45,468 nt of DNA from an uncultured Oscillospiraceae bacterium (lineage in GTDB: Bacteria > Bacillota > Clostridia > Oscillospirales > Oscillospiraceae). The stretch spans positions 1 to 45,468 of the forward strand of contig CAKTLD010000003.1 in assembly GCA_934572445.1 (NCBI GenBank), read 5' to 3'. Under the pieces are notes generated by a model. It was not told where the DNA came from, searched no databases, and was given only the letters and a program-made list of their open reading frames with translations. Position 1 is the stretch's first letter. Every line of letters begins with the position of its first letter. The translations under genes and the position numbers were made by a program. Below, piece after piece: positions 8,070 through 15,861 of the stretch.

Positions 8070-9512
8070 ATGCCTGTTTTATCCGATCTTGAGCCGCGGG
8101 AGGTATTCACCTGGTTTGAGCGCCTGTGTGCCATTCCCCACGGCTCGCACCACACAAAAGCAATCAGCGATTATCTTGTCTCATTTGCGCGTGAGCGGGG
8201 CCTTGACTGCCGGCAGGATGCGGCCAACAATGTCGTCATCCGCAAGGCGGCGTCTGCCGGATATGAAAACGCGCCGGCCGTCATGCTGCAGGGCCACATG
8301 GACATGGTCTGCGAGCAGGAGGCCGGCTGTACGAAGAACATGGAGCGGGAAGGACTGGACCTCTTCGTCGATGGCGACGTGATCGGCGCGCGGGGTACGA
8401 CGCTTGGCGGCGATGACGGCATCGCCGTTGCGATGGGGCTTGCCATTCTGGATTCCGATTCCGTCATCCACGGACCGCTGGAGTGCGTATTCACAGCGGA
8501 TGAAGAGGTCGGCATGATCGGCGCACGCGCGCTGGACGTGAGCGATCTGAAGGCGAAGTACCTGATCAACATCGACTCTGAGGAGGAAAAGGTCCTCATG
8601 GTCAGCTGCGCGGGCGCCTGCCGTATGGCGTGCACGCTCCCCGTCACGCGCACGCCTTTCGACGGGGAAACGCTCCGCGTCAGGGTCAGCGGCCTTGCCG
8701 GCGGCCATTCCGGCGAGGAGATCCACAAGGGCCGTGCCAACGCTAACATCCTGCTTGGCCGTGCGCTTGACGAGATGAACCGCACGGGCGAGCTGCGCCT
8801 GATCCGCGCTTCAGGCGGCGCAAAGGACAATGCCATCCCGCGCGAGGCTGAGGCTATCGTCCGCACGGCGGACGCCGCGGCGCTCCGTTCCGCAGCGGAG
8901 GCGCTCACCGCCGCGCTGCGCGCGGAATATCATACCGCTGACGGGCATATCACCGTAACGGTCGGGACTGCGGCCGACGCGCTGATGCCGATGGACAAAG
9001 CAAGCACGGAGCGGGCCGTCACGTTGCTGCACTGCGCGCCCAACGGCGTGGTGGAGATGAGCATGGACGTACCGGGCCTTGTGCAGACCTCGCTCAACCT
9101 CGGCAGGCTCACATCCGATGAAGCGAGCCTCTGTGCCAACTTCATGGTGCGCTCGAGCATTAATTCCCAGAAAGCTGCCGTTGCCTCGCGTCTTGTGCGG
9201 CTGACGGAAGCGCTGGGCGGGCAGGCGGAGCAGTCCTCCGACTACAGCGCATGGCAGTACCGTGCCGAATCGCCCCTGCGCGACCGGATCTCCGAGGCCT
9301 TTCACGCGCAGTACGGCGAGATGCCGCGCATTGCCGCGCTTCACGGCGGGCTGGAGTGCGGCATCCTCTCCGGCAAGCTGCCGGAGCTGGACTGCATCTC
9401 CCTTGGCCCCGATCTGACCGATATCCACACCCCGCGCGAGCGCCTGCACATCGCCTCCACCGAACGGACGTGGCGGCTGCTGCTGGAAACGCTGAAGCGG
9501 CTGGATGCGTGA
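8070..9512 (+). CDS. pepD: Aminoacyl-histidine dipeptidase (PepD-like, peptidase M20)
   Basis: A 480-residue di-zinc cytosolic dipeptidase of the M20C/PepD group, which hydrolyses Xaa-His and other dipeptides. Metal and catalytic residues are in place: QGHMDMV (His76, catalytic Asp78), LGGDDGIAVAMGLA (bridging Asp about 115), TADEEVGM (catalytic and metal Glu145/146), INIDSEEE (Asp169) and the late HGGLECG histidine. The lid-domain motif GLAGGHSGEEIHKGRANAN, typical of PepD, is also complete. Length fits the family. The ATG is preceded by TAAGGAG. The M19 dipeptidase starts 39 bases after its stop, so the two peptidases are co-transcribed, probably with the DUF819 membrane protein, as a peptide-utilisation unit. 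Confidence 0.92.
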   Translation: MPVLSDLEPREVFTWFERLCAIPHGSHHTKAISDYLVSFARERGLDCRQDAANNVVIRKAASAGYENAPAVMLQGHMDMVCEQEAGCTKNMEREGLDLFVDGDVIGARGTTLGGDDGIAVAMGLAILDSDSVIHGPLECVFTADEEVGMIGARALDVSDLKAKYLINIDSEEEKVLMVSCAGACRMACTLPVTRTPFDGETLRVRVSGLAGGHSGEEIHKGRANANILLGRALDEMNRTGELRLIRASGGAKDNAIPREAEAIVRTADAAALRSAAEALTAALRAEYHTADGHITVTVGTAADALMPMDKASTERAVTLLHCAPNGVVEMSMDVPGLVQTSLNLGRLTSDEASLCANFMVRSSINSQKAAVASRLVRLTEALGGQAEQSSDYSAWQYRAESPLRDRISEAFHAQYGEMPRIAALHGGLECGILSGKLPELDCISLGPDLTDIHTPRERLHIASTERTWRLLLETLKRLDA

Positions 9513-9551
9513 GCCTTCCCATGACAGAAAATGAAAAAGGAGTATGAACCC

Positions 9552-10502
9552 ATGAACAGCTACGGATTGATCGATCTGCACTGCGACACCCTTGCGGATT
9601 GGAAATATGCCAACACCGGCAATCCCGATACGCTGGATGACCCCGGCCGCGTGCTGCAGCTGAGCAATATGCCCGGGGATGTGCACTGGGCGCAGTTTTA
9701 CGCCGTGTTCGTTCCCGACGAGGAGCGCGGCGACGCCGCCATCGCCTACTTTGAGAAAAATCGCGCAAATTTCTACCGCCAGATGGAGAAATTTGCCGAC
9801 CGCGTCGCCCCCTGCCGCAACGCGGATGACATGGAAAAGGCCTGGGCCGAGGGCAAGACCGCCGCGTTCCTGACCATTGAGAACGGCAGCGCGCTCGCCG
9901 GTGATCTCTCCCGCGTCCACACGCTCGCCGAGCAGGGCGTGCGTGCCATCACGCTTACCTGGAACGGCGAGAACGAGCTGGGCTCCGGCCACACCACAGA
10001 CCACGGTCTGAGCGACTTCGGCCGCGCCGCCGTGCGCGAGATGGAGAAGGAGAACATCCTTGTCGATGTCTCCCACCTCAACGATCCCGGCTTTGCCGAT
10101 CTGCTGGAGGTGGCGGAAAAACCCTTTGTCGCCACGCACTCCAACGCCCGCGCCCTGTGCAGCCACAAGCGCAACCTCACGGACGGCATGATCCGCGAGA
10201 TGATACGCCGTGACTGCCTGATCGGCCTGAACTACTTCGTCAAATTCCTGCGTGACGACGGCGATGTCAGGAGCCTTGACGATATCTATCGCCATGCCAT
10301 GCACTTTTTCGAGCTTGGCGGGCGCAGGAATCTTGCCCTCGGCTCCGATTTTGACGGCTCGGTCCTGCCTGACTGTCTGAATACGCCTGCCAAGGCGGCT
10401 GCGCTCTATGAATATCTGCTTTCCCGCGGTGTATCCGAGGAGGACGCGGACGGCGTGATGTATAAAAACGCGCAGGAGTTTTTCCGCAGGAATCTCCGAT
10501 AA
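9552..10502 (+). CDS. Membrane-dipeptidase family protein (peptidase M19)
   Basis: A 316-residue zinc dipeptidase of the renal-dipeptidase (M19) family. This family acts on L-Xaa-L/D-Xaa dipeptides. Zinc ligands are visible: IDLHCDT (His10, Asp12), LTIENG (Glu110), VSHLND (His175), THSNAR (His196), and GSDFDG with the conserved Asp266. No signal peptide is present, so the bacterial enzyme is cytosolic. The ATG at 9552 is chosen because AAAAAGGAG lies 9 bases upstream; an in-frame ATG 21 bases earlier has no site. M19 enzymes accept D-amino acids at the C-terminal position, which would complement PepD in recycling cell-wall or host-derived dipeptides. Confidence 0.9.
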   Translation: MNSYGLIDLHCDTLADWKYANTGNPDTLDDPGRVLQLSNMPGDVHWAQFYAVFVPDEERGDAAIAYFEKNRANFYRQMEKFADRVAPCRNADDMEKAWAEGKTAAFLTIENGSALAGDLSRVHTLAEQGVRAITLTWNGENELGSGHTTDHGLSDFGRAAVREMEKENILVDVSHLNDPGFADLLEVAEKPFVATHSNARALCSHKRNLTDGMIREMIRRDCLIGLNYFVKFLRDDGDVRSLDDIYRHAMHFFELGGRRNLALGSDFDGSVLPDCLNTPAKAAALYEYLLSRGVSEEDADGVMYKNAQEFFRRNLR

Positions 10503-10511
10503 ACAAAAAAC

Positions 10512-10559
10512 GGCAAAAAAAGAACATCGGACGCCTGCGTCCGATGTTCTTTTTTTGCC
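10512..10559. terminator. Bidirectional intrinsic terminator
   Basis: A nearly perfect 23-bp inverted repeat with a 2-base centre, A-run on one side and T-run on the other. It serves the converging M19 gene (plus) and GH13 gene (minus). Confidence 0.93.
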
Positions 10560-10562
10560 CAT

Positions 10563-11849
10563 TTATTCTTCGGTGCAGAGGATCACCGGCGCGCCTGTGC
10601 AGTGCAGCGTGCCGCCGTGTACGGCGGCGGTCGTGCCGTCGATCAGGTTTTCATAGCTGCCGTCCGGCAGATCGACCGGTACGTCCGCTTCCATAGCCTT
10701 GAGCGAGAATACGCCCACGAAGCGCCGCCCCTCACTGCCGCGCTGCAGGAGGGCGATGTCCTTCGCGTCGTCGGCAGCGGCGCGGAACCAGTCGTGGCTG
10801 CCGAAGCGCTGCTTGATCCCGTACAGGCGGCACAGCAGCGCGCTCAGGTCGCGGCCTGTGCCGCGGTCGATCGTGTCGATATCAAAAAGGCTCGGCAGGT
10901 GGTCGTTTTCAAACTCCTGACCGGCATAAAGAAGCGTCGTGCCTTTGAGGAAATAGAGCATCGCCGTATAGTTCACGAGGGCTCGCTCGCCGTGCACAAA
11001 GGATGCGATACGCGGCTGGTCGTGATTTTCCAGAAAGCGGAGCTTGTTGTAGTTCGCGGGGTAGCAGCCCTCCTGGAAGTTCAGCATATCGAGATAGTGG
11101 CTCAGCGCGATCTCGCCGCGCAGGTATTTGTCGAAGACCTCGCGCACGTCGTACTCATACTCGATGTCGAACGCGGAGAACGCTTCGTAGTCCAGCGCGG
11201 AATACACGCCGCGCTGCCGCGCCAGGCAGCCATAGCCGAGGTGTACGGTCTCCGCCAGCCACACGCAGCCGGGATTGACCCGAGCAACAGCCGCACGCGC
11301 CTGCTGCCAGAATTCCACCGGCACGAACGATGCCACGTCGCAGCGGAAGCCGTCCACCTTTTTCGTCCACATCACGAGCGTATCGGTCAGATACTGCCAG
11401 AGCCCGCGATCGCTGTAGTCGAGGTCGATCACATCCGCCCAGTCGCCGATCTTGTTGCCGGGGCGGCCGTCCGGTCCGTGGTAGAAGAACTCCGGATGCT
11501 CCCGATAGAGCACGGAGTCCGGCGAGGTGTGATTGTAGACCACATCGATCATGCACTTCATGCCGCGCGCGTGGATCGCGTCGACCAGCGCGTCAAAATC
11601 CTCCATCGTGCCGTAGGCGGGGTTGACGGTGCGGTAGTCACGGTTGGCGTAGGGGCAGCCGAGCGAGCCTTTTTTGCCCTGCGCGCCGATGGGATGGATG
11701 GGCATGAACCAGATGATGTCCGTGCCCAGATCGCGGATGCGGTCCAGATCGGGGATCACGGCGCGGAACGTGCCCTCGGGGGTGTGGTTGCGGACGTAGA
11801 TGGAATAGATCACCTGATTCTGCAGGCGGGGATCGGTGTTGGCAGCCAT
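10563..11849 (-). CDS. Alpha-amylase family glycosidase (GH13)
   Basis: A 428-residue cytosolic GH13 enzyme, with no signal peptide. The conserved regions are in order: region I DVVYNHT at about 102-108; region II GFRCDVAS with nucleophile Asp171; region III LAETVH with acid/base Glu200; region IV ENHDQ with transition-state stabiliser Asp277. The C-terminus forms the usual short beta domain. The short length and absence of a starch-binding domain suggest an intracellular maltodextrin- or isomaltose-type glucosidase rather than a secreted amylase. The exact activity cannot be assigned by eye. The start at 11849 is supported by GAGGAGG ten bases upstream; an in-frame ATG 27 bases earlier has none. 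It stands alone on the minus strand and ends in the shared terminator. Confidence 0.87.
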   Translation of the reverse strand: MAANTDPRLQNQVIYSIYVRNHTPEGTFRAVIPDLDRIRDLGTDIIWFMPIHPIGAQGKKGSLGCPYANRDYRTVNPAYGTMEDFDALVDAIHARGMKCMIDVVYNHTSPDSVLYREHPEFFYHGPDGRPGNKIGDWADVIDLDYSDRGLWQYLTDTLVMWTKKVDGFRCDVASFVPVEFWQQARAAVARVNPGCVWLAETVHLGYGCLARQRGVYSALDYEAFSAFDIEYEYDVREVFDKYLRGEIALSHYLDMLNFQEGCYPANYNKLRFLENHDQPRIASFVHGERALVNYTAMLYFLKGTTLLYAGQEFENDHLPSLFDIDTIDRGTGRDLSALLCRLYGIKQRFGSHDWFRAAADDAKDIALLQRGSEGRRFVGVFSLKAMEADVPVDLPDGSYENLIDGTTAAVHGGTLHCTGAPVILCTEE

Positions 11850-12143
11850 GAGCGTTTTCCTCCTCAATAGGATCATGATGTGTTTTTAGCATCGGCAAAC
11901 AAGGGCAGCCGCTTTTTTCAGGGCGGAAAGAACGGCGCCCGTTTCGCTTTCCTTGGTGCCGGGCATATCAGTTCGGCGGCTTCGACGGCCTCGCAGGCCG
12001 GCATTTCCGCGCTCCCTGCCTCCCCGCAGATTCTTTCGGCAAACGGAGATCGAAGCGGACGCGGTCAGCGCCGGCTTGGACCGCGGAAAAGCGCGCGTTC
12101 CCTCGCAACTGATGTTAACATTTTTTTGGTATTTTGCAAGGGT
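11850..12143. other. Intergenic region without a recognised gene
   Basis: Several open frames of up to about 130 codons exist on both strands here, but they overlap each other, lack ribosome sites, and encode low-complexity Arg/Ala/Ser-rich sequence. I see no tRNA, SRP or 6S RNA signature. The minus-strand leader and promoter of the GH13 gene must lie here. Confidence 0.5.
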
Positions 12144-12172
12144 GCGGCGCACCAAAAAATGCGCCGCTTTTT
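12144..12172 (+). terminator. Orphan intrinsic terminator on the plus strand
   Basis: An 8-bp GC stem (GCGGCGCA/TGCGCCGC) with an A-rich loop is followed by TTTTT on the plus strand only. No plus-strand gene is recognised upstream back to the GH13 gene. It may end an unannotated transcript or insulate the riboswitch unit from read-through. Confidence 0.6.
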
Positions 12173-12307
12173 CGCGTTTTGTGTGTTGAAAAGTGGAAAA
12201 ATCATGCTGCAATGCGGAAAAACAGGGCGCGGGTGCTGCGCTTGCAGGCGCCGGCAGGGAGGCGCCTGATGTCGGAGCGCGCCCGACGTGCAGAGAAGAT
12301 TTGACGG

Positions 12308-12336
12308 TTTACATTTTTCCTATTATGCGGTACAAT
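12308..12336 (+). promoter_or_regulatory. Sigma-A promoter of the B12-riboswitch transcript
   Basis: TTTACA at 12308-12313 and TACAAT at 12331-12336 are separated by 17 bases. The transcript would start near 12343 and carry a leader of about 500 bases containing the riboswitch and its terminator before the DUF4430 ATG. Confidence 0.7.
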
Positions 12337-12436
12337 GCCAAGCGTGGCAGCGGGCAGGCCCGCGGCCGCACCGGCCCGGACATCGTGATGAAAAGGGCCA
12401 GGGTTCCACGCGCGCCGTCTCCGGTTTTCCGGCGGC

Positions 12437-12718
12437 GGGGTATTTCGTGGATCTCCTGCCGCTCTGGGCGGGAGCGCGACAAATCAATAGAGGGAACATT
12501 TCAGGGATGTGTAATCGCGGGTTGTTCCGGCAGTCCGCGACGAAAAAGGAAAGGGTAACCAAACCCACGCGGCCGGCACTGTGGGCGCGAGACTGCACCG
12601 AAGCGGCAGAAGCCGCCAGAACGAAAGTTCGCCATTGCAGGGGAAGCTCTGTGAGAAGGTAGGATGCGGGCGTGGAGGCGAGAGCCTCCGGAGCGCGAGT
12701 CAGGAGAATTGCTATCCC
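12437..12718 (+). ncRNA. Cobalamin (AdoCbl) riboswitch
   Basis: Several conserved parts of the B12 riboswitch appear in order: AATAGAGGGAA near 12485, a GACGAAAAAGGAAAGG stretch near 12538, CACTGTGGGC near 12578, GCCATTGCAGGGGAAG near 12633, and a 3' B12-box-like GAGCGCGAGTCAGGAGA near 12691 (compare the consensus AGCCAGGAGACC). GGGGTA (12437-12442) can close the element by pairing with TATCCC (12713-12718). An intrinsic terminator follows. The 5' half is less canonical than the 3' half, so the exact limits are approximate. When the coenzyme is bound, transcription should stop before the DUF4430 and ECF genes. Both those genes fit vitamin B12 uptake. Confidence 0.83.
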
Positions 12719-12757
12719 GAAGAGAACTGTTTTCGGGCGGAACCTTCCGAATACAGG

Positions 12758-12787
12758 CAGGGACAGGGGGAATTTTCCCCTGCCCTG
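12758..12787 (+). other. Hairpin in the riboswitch expression platform
   Basis: An 11-bp stem (CAGGG-A-CAGGGG with CCCCTG-CCCTG, one bulged A) lies between the aptamer and the terminator. It is a candidate for the alternative (antiterminator-side) structure of the switch. Confidence 0.5.
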
Positions 12788-12795
12788 ATTGTAGT

Positions 12796-12827
12796 GCCGC
12801 CATTTTTCAGAAATGGCGGCGTTTTTT
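12796..12827 (+). terminator. Riboswitch-controlled terminator
   Basis: A perfect 10-bp stem, GCCGCCATTT with its complement, a 5-base loop, then GTTTTTT. It ends 23 bases before the DUF4430 ATG and upstream of the AAAAAAGGAG ribosome site. This is the classical off-state terminator of a transcriptional riboswitch. Confidence 0.9.
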
Positions 12828-12850
12828 ATTAAAAAAGGAGAGAAAACAAC

Positions 12851-13249
12851 ATGCAGAAGAAAAACAACAAAGGCATTATTGCCCTCGTGATCGTCCTCGT
12901 GCTGGCGGTCGCAGCCCTCGTCGTCTGGCAGGTCACCAAGTCCGCGCCCCAGCAGGGCGGCAAGGAGATCACTGTCAACATCGACCACCTGAACGGCGAC
13001 GACACGTCCTACAACATCGTTACCGACGCGGAGTATCTGCGCGGCGCGCTCGAGCAGGAAAATCTTATTGAAGGCACCGAGAGCGAGTACGGCCTCTACG
13101 TCCTGACCGTGGACGGCGAGACCGCTGACGAGAGCAAGCAGGAGTGGTGGGGCTACAGCGTCAACGGCGCATTTGCCGAGCTCGGCGTGGACAGCCAGCC
13201 CATCACGGACGGCGACGTGTACGACTTCGTGCTGAATGTCGGCTGGTAA
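12851..13249 (+). CDS. DUF4430 (transcobalamin-like C-terminal domain) membrane-anchored protein
   Basis: A 132-residue protein with one N-terminal transmembrane helix at about 9-28 (GIIALVIVLVLAVAALVVW), a short linker, and an extracellular DUF4430 domain. The domain shows SYNIVTDAEYLRGALEQENLI, LTVDGETAD, QEWWGYSVNGAFAELGVD and ITDGDVYDFVLN, the last being the typical closing motif. The fold is related to the beta domain of human transcobalamin/intrinsic factor. It is the first gene behind a cobalamin riboswitch, and its 3' end overlaps an ECF S component by 14 bases. It is therefore probably a surface B12-capture partner of that transporter. The cobalamin role rests on the riboswitch and family relationship; no binding residue was identified. 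Confidence 0.82.
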   Translation: MQKKNNKGIIALVIVLVLAVAALVVWQVTKSAPQQGGKEITVNIDHLNGDDTSYNIVTDAEYLRGALEQENLIEGTESEYGLYVLTVDGETADESKQEWWGYSVNGAFAELGVDSQPITDGDVYDFVLNVGW

Positions 13250-13748
13250 AGCCTCGAAGCTGACCGTTCGCGAGATCGCGGAGCTGTCGCTGTTCTGTGC
13301 GCTGATGGTCGCGGGCAAGGAGAGCCTGCGCCTTATTCCGAACGTGCATCCGGTGACGCTGCTTTTGCTGCTGGCGACGATCCTTTACGGCGCGAAGGCA
13401 CTCTATCCCGCCTTCGGCTTTGCCCTGCTGGAGATCGCGCTCTACGGTGCGGGCCTGTGGAACCTGATGTACCTCTACGTCTGGCCCCTCGCGGTGCTCG
13501 CTGCGCTGCCGTTTCGAAAGGAGACGAGCCGCGCGCTCTGGGCGGCCATCGCGGGGCTGCACGGGCTGTGCTTCGGCGCACTCTGTGCCATCCCCTACCT
13601 CTTTGTCGGCGGCTGGCAGATGGCGCTTGCCTGGTGGATCTCCGGTATCCCGTATGATGTGATCCACTGCGTATCGAACGCGGCGCTTGCTTTCGTGCTG
13701 CTGCCGCCGCTGCGGCGGCTTATGGAGCGTCTGCACGCCGCGCATTGA
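13236..13748 (+). CDS. ECF transporter S component (probable cobalamin substrate-binding subunit)
   Basis: A 170-residue integral membrane protein with five to six hydrophobic helices. The pattern is that of energy-coupling-factor S components: ELSLFCALMVAGKESLRLIPNVHPVTLLLLL in the first third and GGWQMALAWWISGIPYDVIHCVSNA near the end. It starts inside the end of the DUF4430 gene (14-base overlap) without a strong ribosome site of its own, suggesting translational coupling. The shared ECF ATPases and T subunit are not in the window and are presumably shared with other S components. The B12 specificity is inferred from the upstream cobalamin riboswitch and DUF4430 partner. Confidence 0.8.
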   Translation: MSAGKASKLTVREIAELSLFCALMVAGKESLRLIPNVHPVTLLLLLATILYGAKALYPAFGFALLEIALYGAGLWNLMYLYVWPLAVLAALPFRKETSRALWAAIAGLHGLCFGALCAIPYLFVGGWQMALAWWISGIPYDVIHCVSNAALAFVLLPPLRRLMERLHAAH

Positions 13749-13752
13749 ATGG

Positions 13753-13789
13753 AAAAGCGGTCTCCTGCCCGGGCAGGAGACCGCTTTTT
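13753..13789 (+). terminator. Intrinsic terminator after the ECF gene
   Basis: A perfect 14-bp GC-rich stem around a CCGG centre, preceded by AAAA and followed by TTTTT. Confidence 0.93.
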
Positions 13790-13809
13790 GACTGTCTCGC
13801 GTGCCGCTC

Positions 13810-13838
13810 TTGCAAAATGCGCCGTTTTGTGATAAACT
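13810..13838 (+). promoter_or_regulatory. Sigma-A promoter of the TetR gene
   Basis: TTGCAA at 13810-13815 and TAAACT at 13833-13838 with a 17-base spacer; start expected near 13845, about 56 bases before the ATG. Confidence 0.65.
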
Positions 13839-13900
13839 TTAACAGAATTTAAACTGACGGCAATTTGGCACACAGCAAAGAAAAGGACAGGTGGATACCC

Positions 13901-14626
13901 ATGAAGATCGGACCGCAGCCCAGCGGGCTGCTGACGCGGCGCAAGATCCTCAGCGCTTCGGCAAAGGCATTTTTGGAATACGGCTACGCTGGCGCCTCCA
14001 GCAAGATCGTCGCGCAGCTCGCCGGCGTAACGAACGGTTCGCCGTTTTATCTCTACGGCAACAAGGAGGGCGTGCTGCTCGAGCTGGTCAAGCAGATGTT
14101 CAGCTATCAGTTCGAGGCGGCGGGTGAGCTGCCCGGTGCGGGCACGGACCCGCTGCTGCTCTACGCGGCGGAGACGACGCTGCAAATGCGCATTACCGCG
14201 ATCTCTGCGCCGCTGCGCGAGCTGTACGTTACCGCGTACACGCTGCCCTCTACGCTGGAATACATCAACCGGCGCATGGTGGGCACGCTGCGGAAGCTTT
14301 TTGCCGCTTACCTGCCGGATGCCTCTGAGCGGGACTTTTACGAGCTGGAGATCGCCACGGGCGGCATCACACGCGGCTTTATGCTCGAGCCCTGCACTGA
14401 TGACTTCACGATGGAGCGCAAGCTGCGCCGCTACCTGAGGTGCTGCTTCAAGCTCCTTGATGTGCCGCGCGAGCAGTATGAGCCGGTGATCGAGCAGGTC
14501 GTGCGCATGGACCTTACGCCGATCGCAGAGGCGGCCATCGAGCGCGCCGTGCACCAGACTGAGGAGAGCTATGAGGCCGCGATGGCGGACTCCGCCCTCG
14601 CAAAGGAGCAGAGCGCCGCGCAGTAA
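13901..14626 (+). CDS. TetR family transcriptional regulator
   Basis: A 241-residue DNA-binding protein. The N-terminal TetR helix-turn-helix is complete: RRKILSASAKAFLEYGYAGASSKIVAQLAGVTNGSPFYLYGNKEGVLLELV at about 9-60 (read in parts), including the recognition-helix equivalent of the usual GVSKGTLYYHF region. The C-terminal ligand domain is divergent, as is normal. ATG 13901 is chosen over an upstream TTG because GGACAGGTGG precedes it and the conserved domain begins immediately after. It stands alone, flanked by terminators, with its own promoter. The target is not evident; the ligand is unknown. Confidence 0.88.
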   Translation: MKIGPQPSGLLTRRKILSASAKAFLEYGYAGASSKIVAQLAGVTNGSPFYLYGNKEGVLLELVKQMFSYQFEAAGELPGAGTDPLLLYAAETTLQMRITAISAPLRELYVTAYTLPSTLEYINRRMVGTLRKLFAAYLPDASERDFYELEIATGGITRGFMLEPCTDDFTMERKLRRYLRCCFKLLDVPREQYEPVIEQVVRMDLTPIAEAAIERAVHQTEESYEAAMADSALAKEQSAAQ

Positions 14627-14640
14627 AGCGGGATCAAAAG

Positions 14641-14682
14641 AAAAAACGGCTGAGACGGATCGTTCCGCCTCAGCCGTTTTTT
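14641..14682. terminator. Bidirectional intrinsic terminator
   Basis: A 19-bp stem with one mismatch, A-run and T-run at the two ends, between the converging TetR (plus) and LysR (minus) genes. Confidence 0.92.
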
Positions 14683-14686
14683 GCGT

Positions 14687-15610
14687 TCATGCGTTTTGTA
14701 CCAGCGCCCGCGCGATGCGGATGAAGCCCTCCGTCACGCTCCACTGGTACGTCCGGCGGGGGTAGCCGAAGCGAATGGGATACGAGGCGCCGGGCGAGAG
14801 CGGCAGAACGTGCAGCTGCGAGATCTGCTCGGGTGAGAGCGCTGTGCGGATCAGGTTTTCAGGGCAGAAGCACGCGCCCACGCCCTGCTGGCAGAGCGCC
14901 AGCAGCGTTTCCACGTTTTCCGACGTTGCGCGCACAATGGGCGTTACGCCCGAGCGGCGCAGCAGCTCGCGCCCGATGCGCCCGCCGATGTCCTCCGTGC
15001 TGCCGAGCACGAAGGGGCAGCCGCGCAGCGCGCCGAGTTCGCCCGCGATCAGCGCAGTCCGCCCGTTTTGCAGGTCAAAGCCGCAGCGCGCTGCCAGCGC
15101 GCCGGTCAGGCAGAGCATGATGTCCTCGGTGTAGTAGTCCGCAAGCTCCGCTTCGGGCAGCGCGCGGGGAAAGGCCGCAATGGCCAGATCCAGCCCGCCG
15201 CCGATCAGGGCCTTTTGCAGTGCGTCGTTCGAGCCCTCCAGCAGCCGCACCTCCACATTGGGATACTCGCGCTGGAAAGCGGGGATCAGCCGCGGCATGA
15301 TGGCACGCCCGCGTGTGTAGGCAATGCCCACGCGCAGCTCGCCGCGCTGGTTTTCCGCAATGTCGCAGAACTCGCGCTGCATGGCCTGGCGCGTTTGCAC
15401 CAGCGAGTCCGCGTAGCGCAGAAAGGTCCGCCCTGCGTAGGTCAGTTCCAGCGGCGTGCGCCGCACCACGAGCTGGCAGTTCAGCTCTCGCTCCAGCCCC
15501 GCGATGTGGGATGAGAGCGATTGCTGCGTGATGTGCAGTGCCTCCGCCGCGCGCGTGAAGCTGCGCTCGCGCGCCAGCACGATAAAATACTCCGGCGAAT
15601 CGAAATTCAT
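14687..15610 (-). CDS. LysR family transcriptional regulator
   Basis: A 307-residue LTTR. The winged helix-turn-helix at residues 1-60 is standard: FIVLARERSFTRAAEALHITQQSLSSHIAGLERELNCQLVVR, with the QQSLSSHI recognition helix. The rest forms the two-lobed periplasmic-binding-protein-like co-inducer domain (GELRVGIAYTRGRAIMPRLIPAFQREYP). ATG 15610 is preceded by GTGGGAGGGC and starts the conserved domain; upstream in-frame codons have no ribosome site. It is transcribed away from a glycosyltransferase gene across 251 bases, a common layout for an LTTR and its target, so regulation of that glycosyltransferase is possible but unproven. Confidence 0.9.
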   Translation of the reverse strand: MNFDSPEYFIVLARERSFTRAAEALHITQQSLSSHIAGLERELNCQLVVRRTPLELTYAGRTFLRYADSLVQTRQAMQREFCDIAENQRGELRVGIAYTRGRAIMPRLIPAFQREYPNVEVRLLEGSNDALQKALIGGGLDLAIAAFPRALPEAELADYYTEDIMLCLTGALAARCGFDLQNGRTALIAGELGALRGCPFVLGSTEDIGGRIGRELLRRSGVTPIVRATSENVETLLALCQQGVGACFCPENLIRTALSPEQISQLHVLPLSPGASYPIRFGYPRRTYQWSVTEGFIRIARALVQNA

Positions 15611-15642
15611 ACGTTTGCCCTCCCACAACAGATATTTCCTGT

Positions 15643-15671
15643 AGTTTATACTGCTTTTCACAGCCTGACAA
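15643..15671 (-). promoter_or_regulatory. Promoter of the LysR gene
   Basis: On the minus strand TTGTCA (15671-15666) and TAAACT (15648-15643) with a 17-base spacer, about 33 bases before the ATG. The rest of the divergent region up to 15861 shows no strong plus-strand promoter. Confidence 0.6.
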
Positions 15672-15861
15672 GGGGAAGCGCCGCAATTTTTGCCCGCGGA
15701 GCGGGTGCTGGGCGGCATTTCCTGCATCTTCAGAAAAAGTTAAAGATTTTCACCGCAGAATCGCAAGGAAGCTGCGCTAAGATCATACCCGTTCCGGAGA
15801 GAAAGAGAACAGGAGAAAGTGACCGCGCGGCTTCGCCGCGCCGCGAAAGGGAGGATATGGT

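Noticed and set aside
11880..12662. Overlapping open frames of 80-130 codons on both strands before the DUF4430 gene
   Set aside because: No ribosome sites, mutually overlapping, low-complexity Arg/Ser/Ala content; part of the region is the riboswitch RNA.
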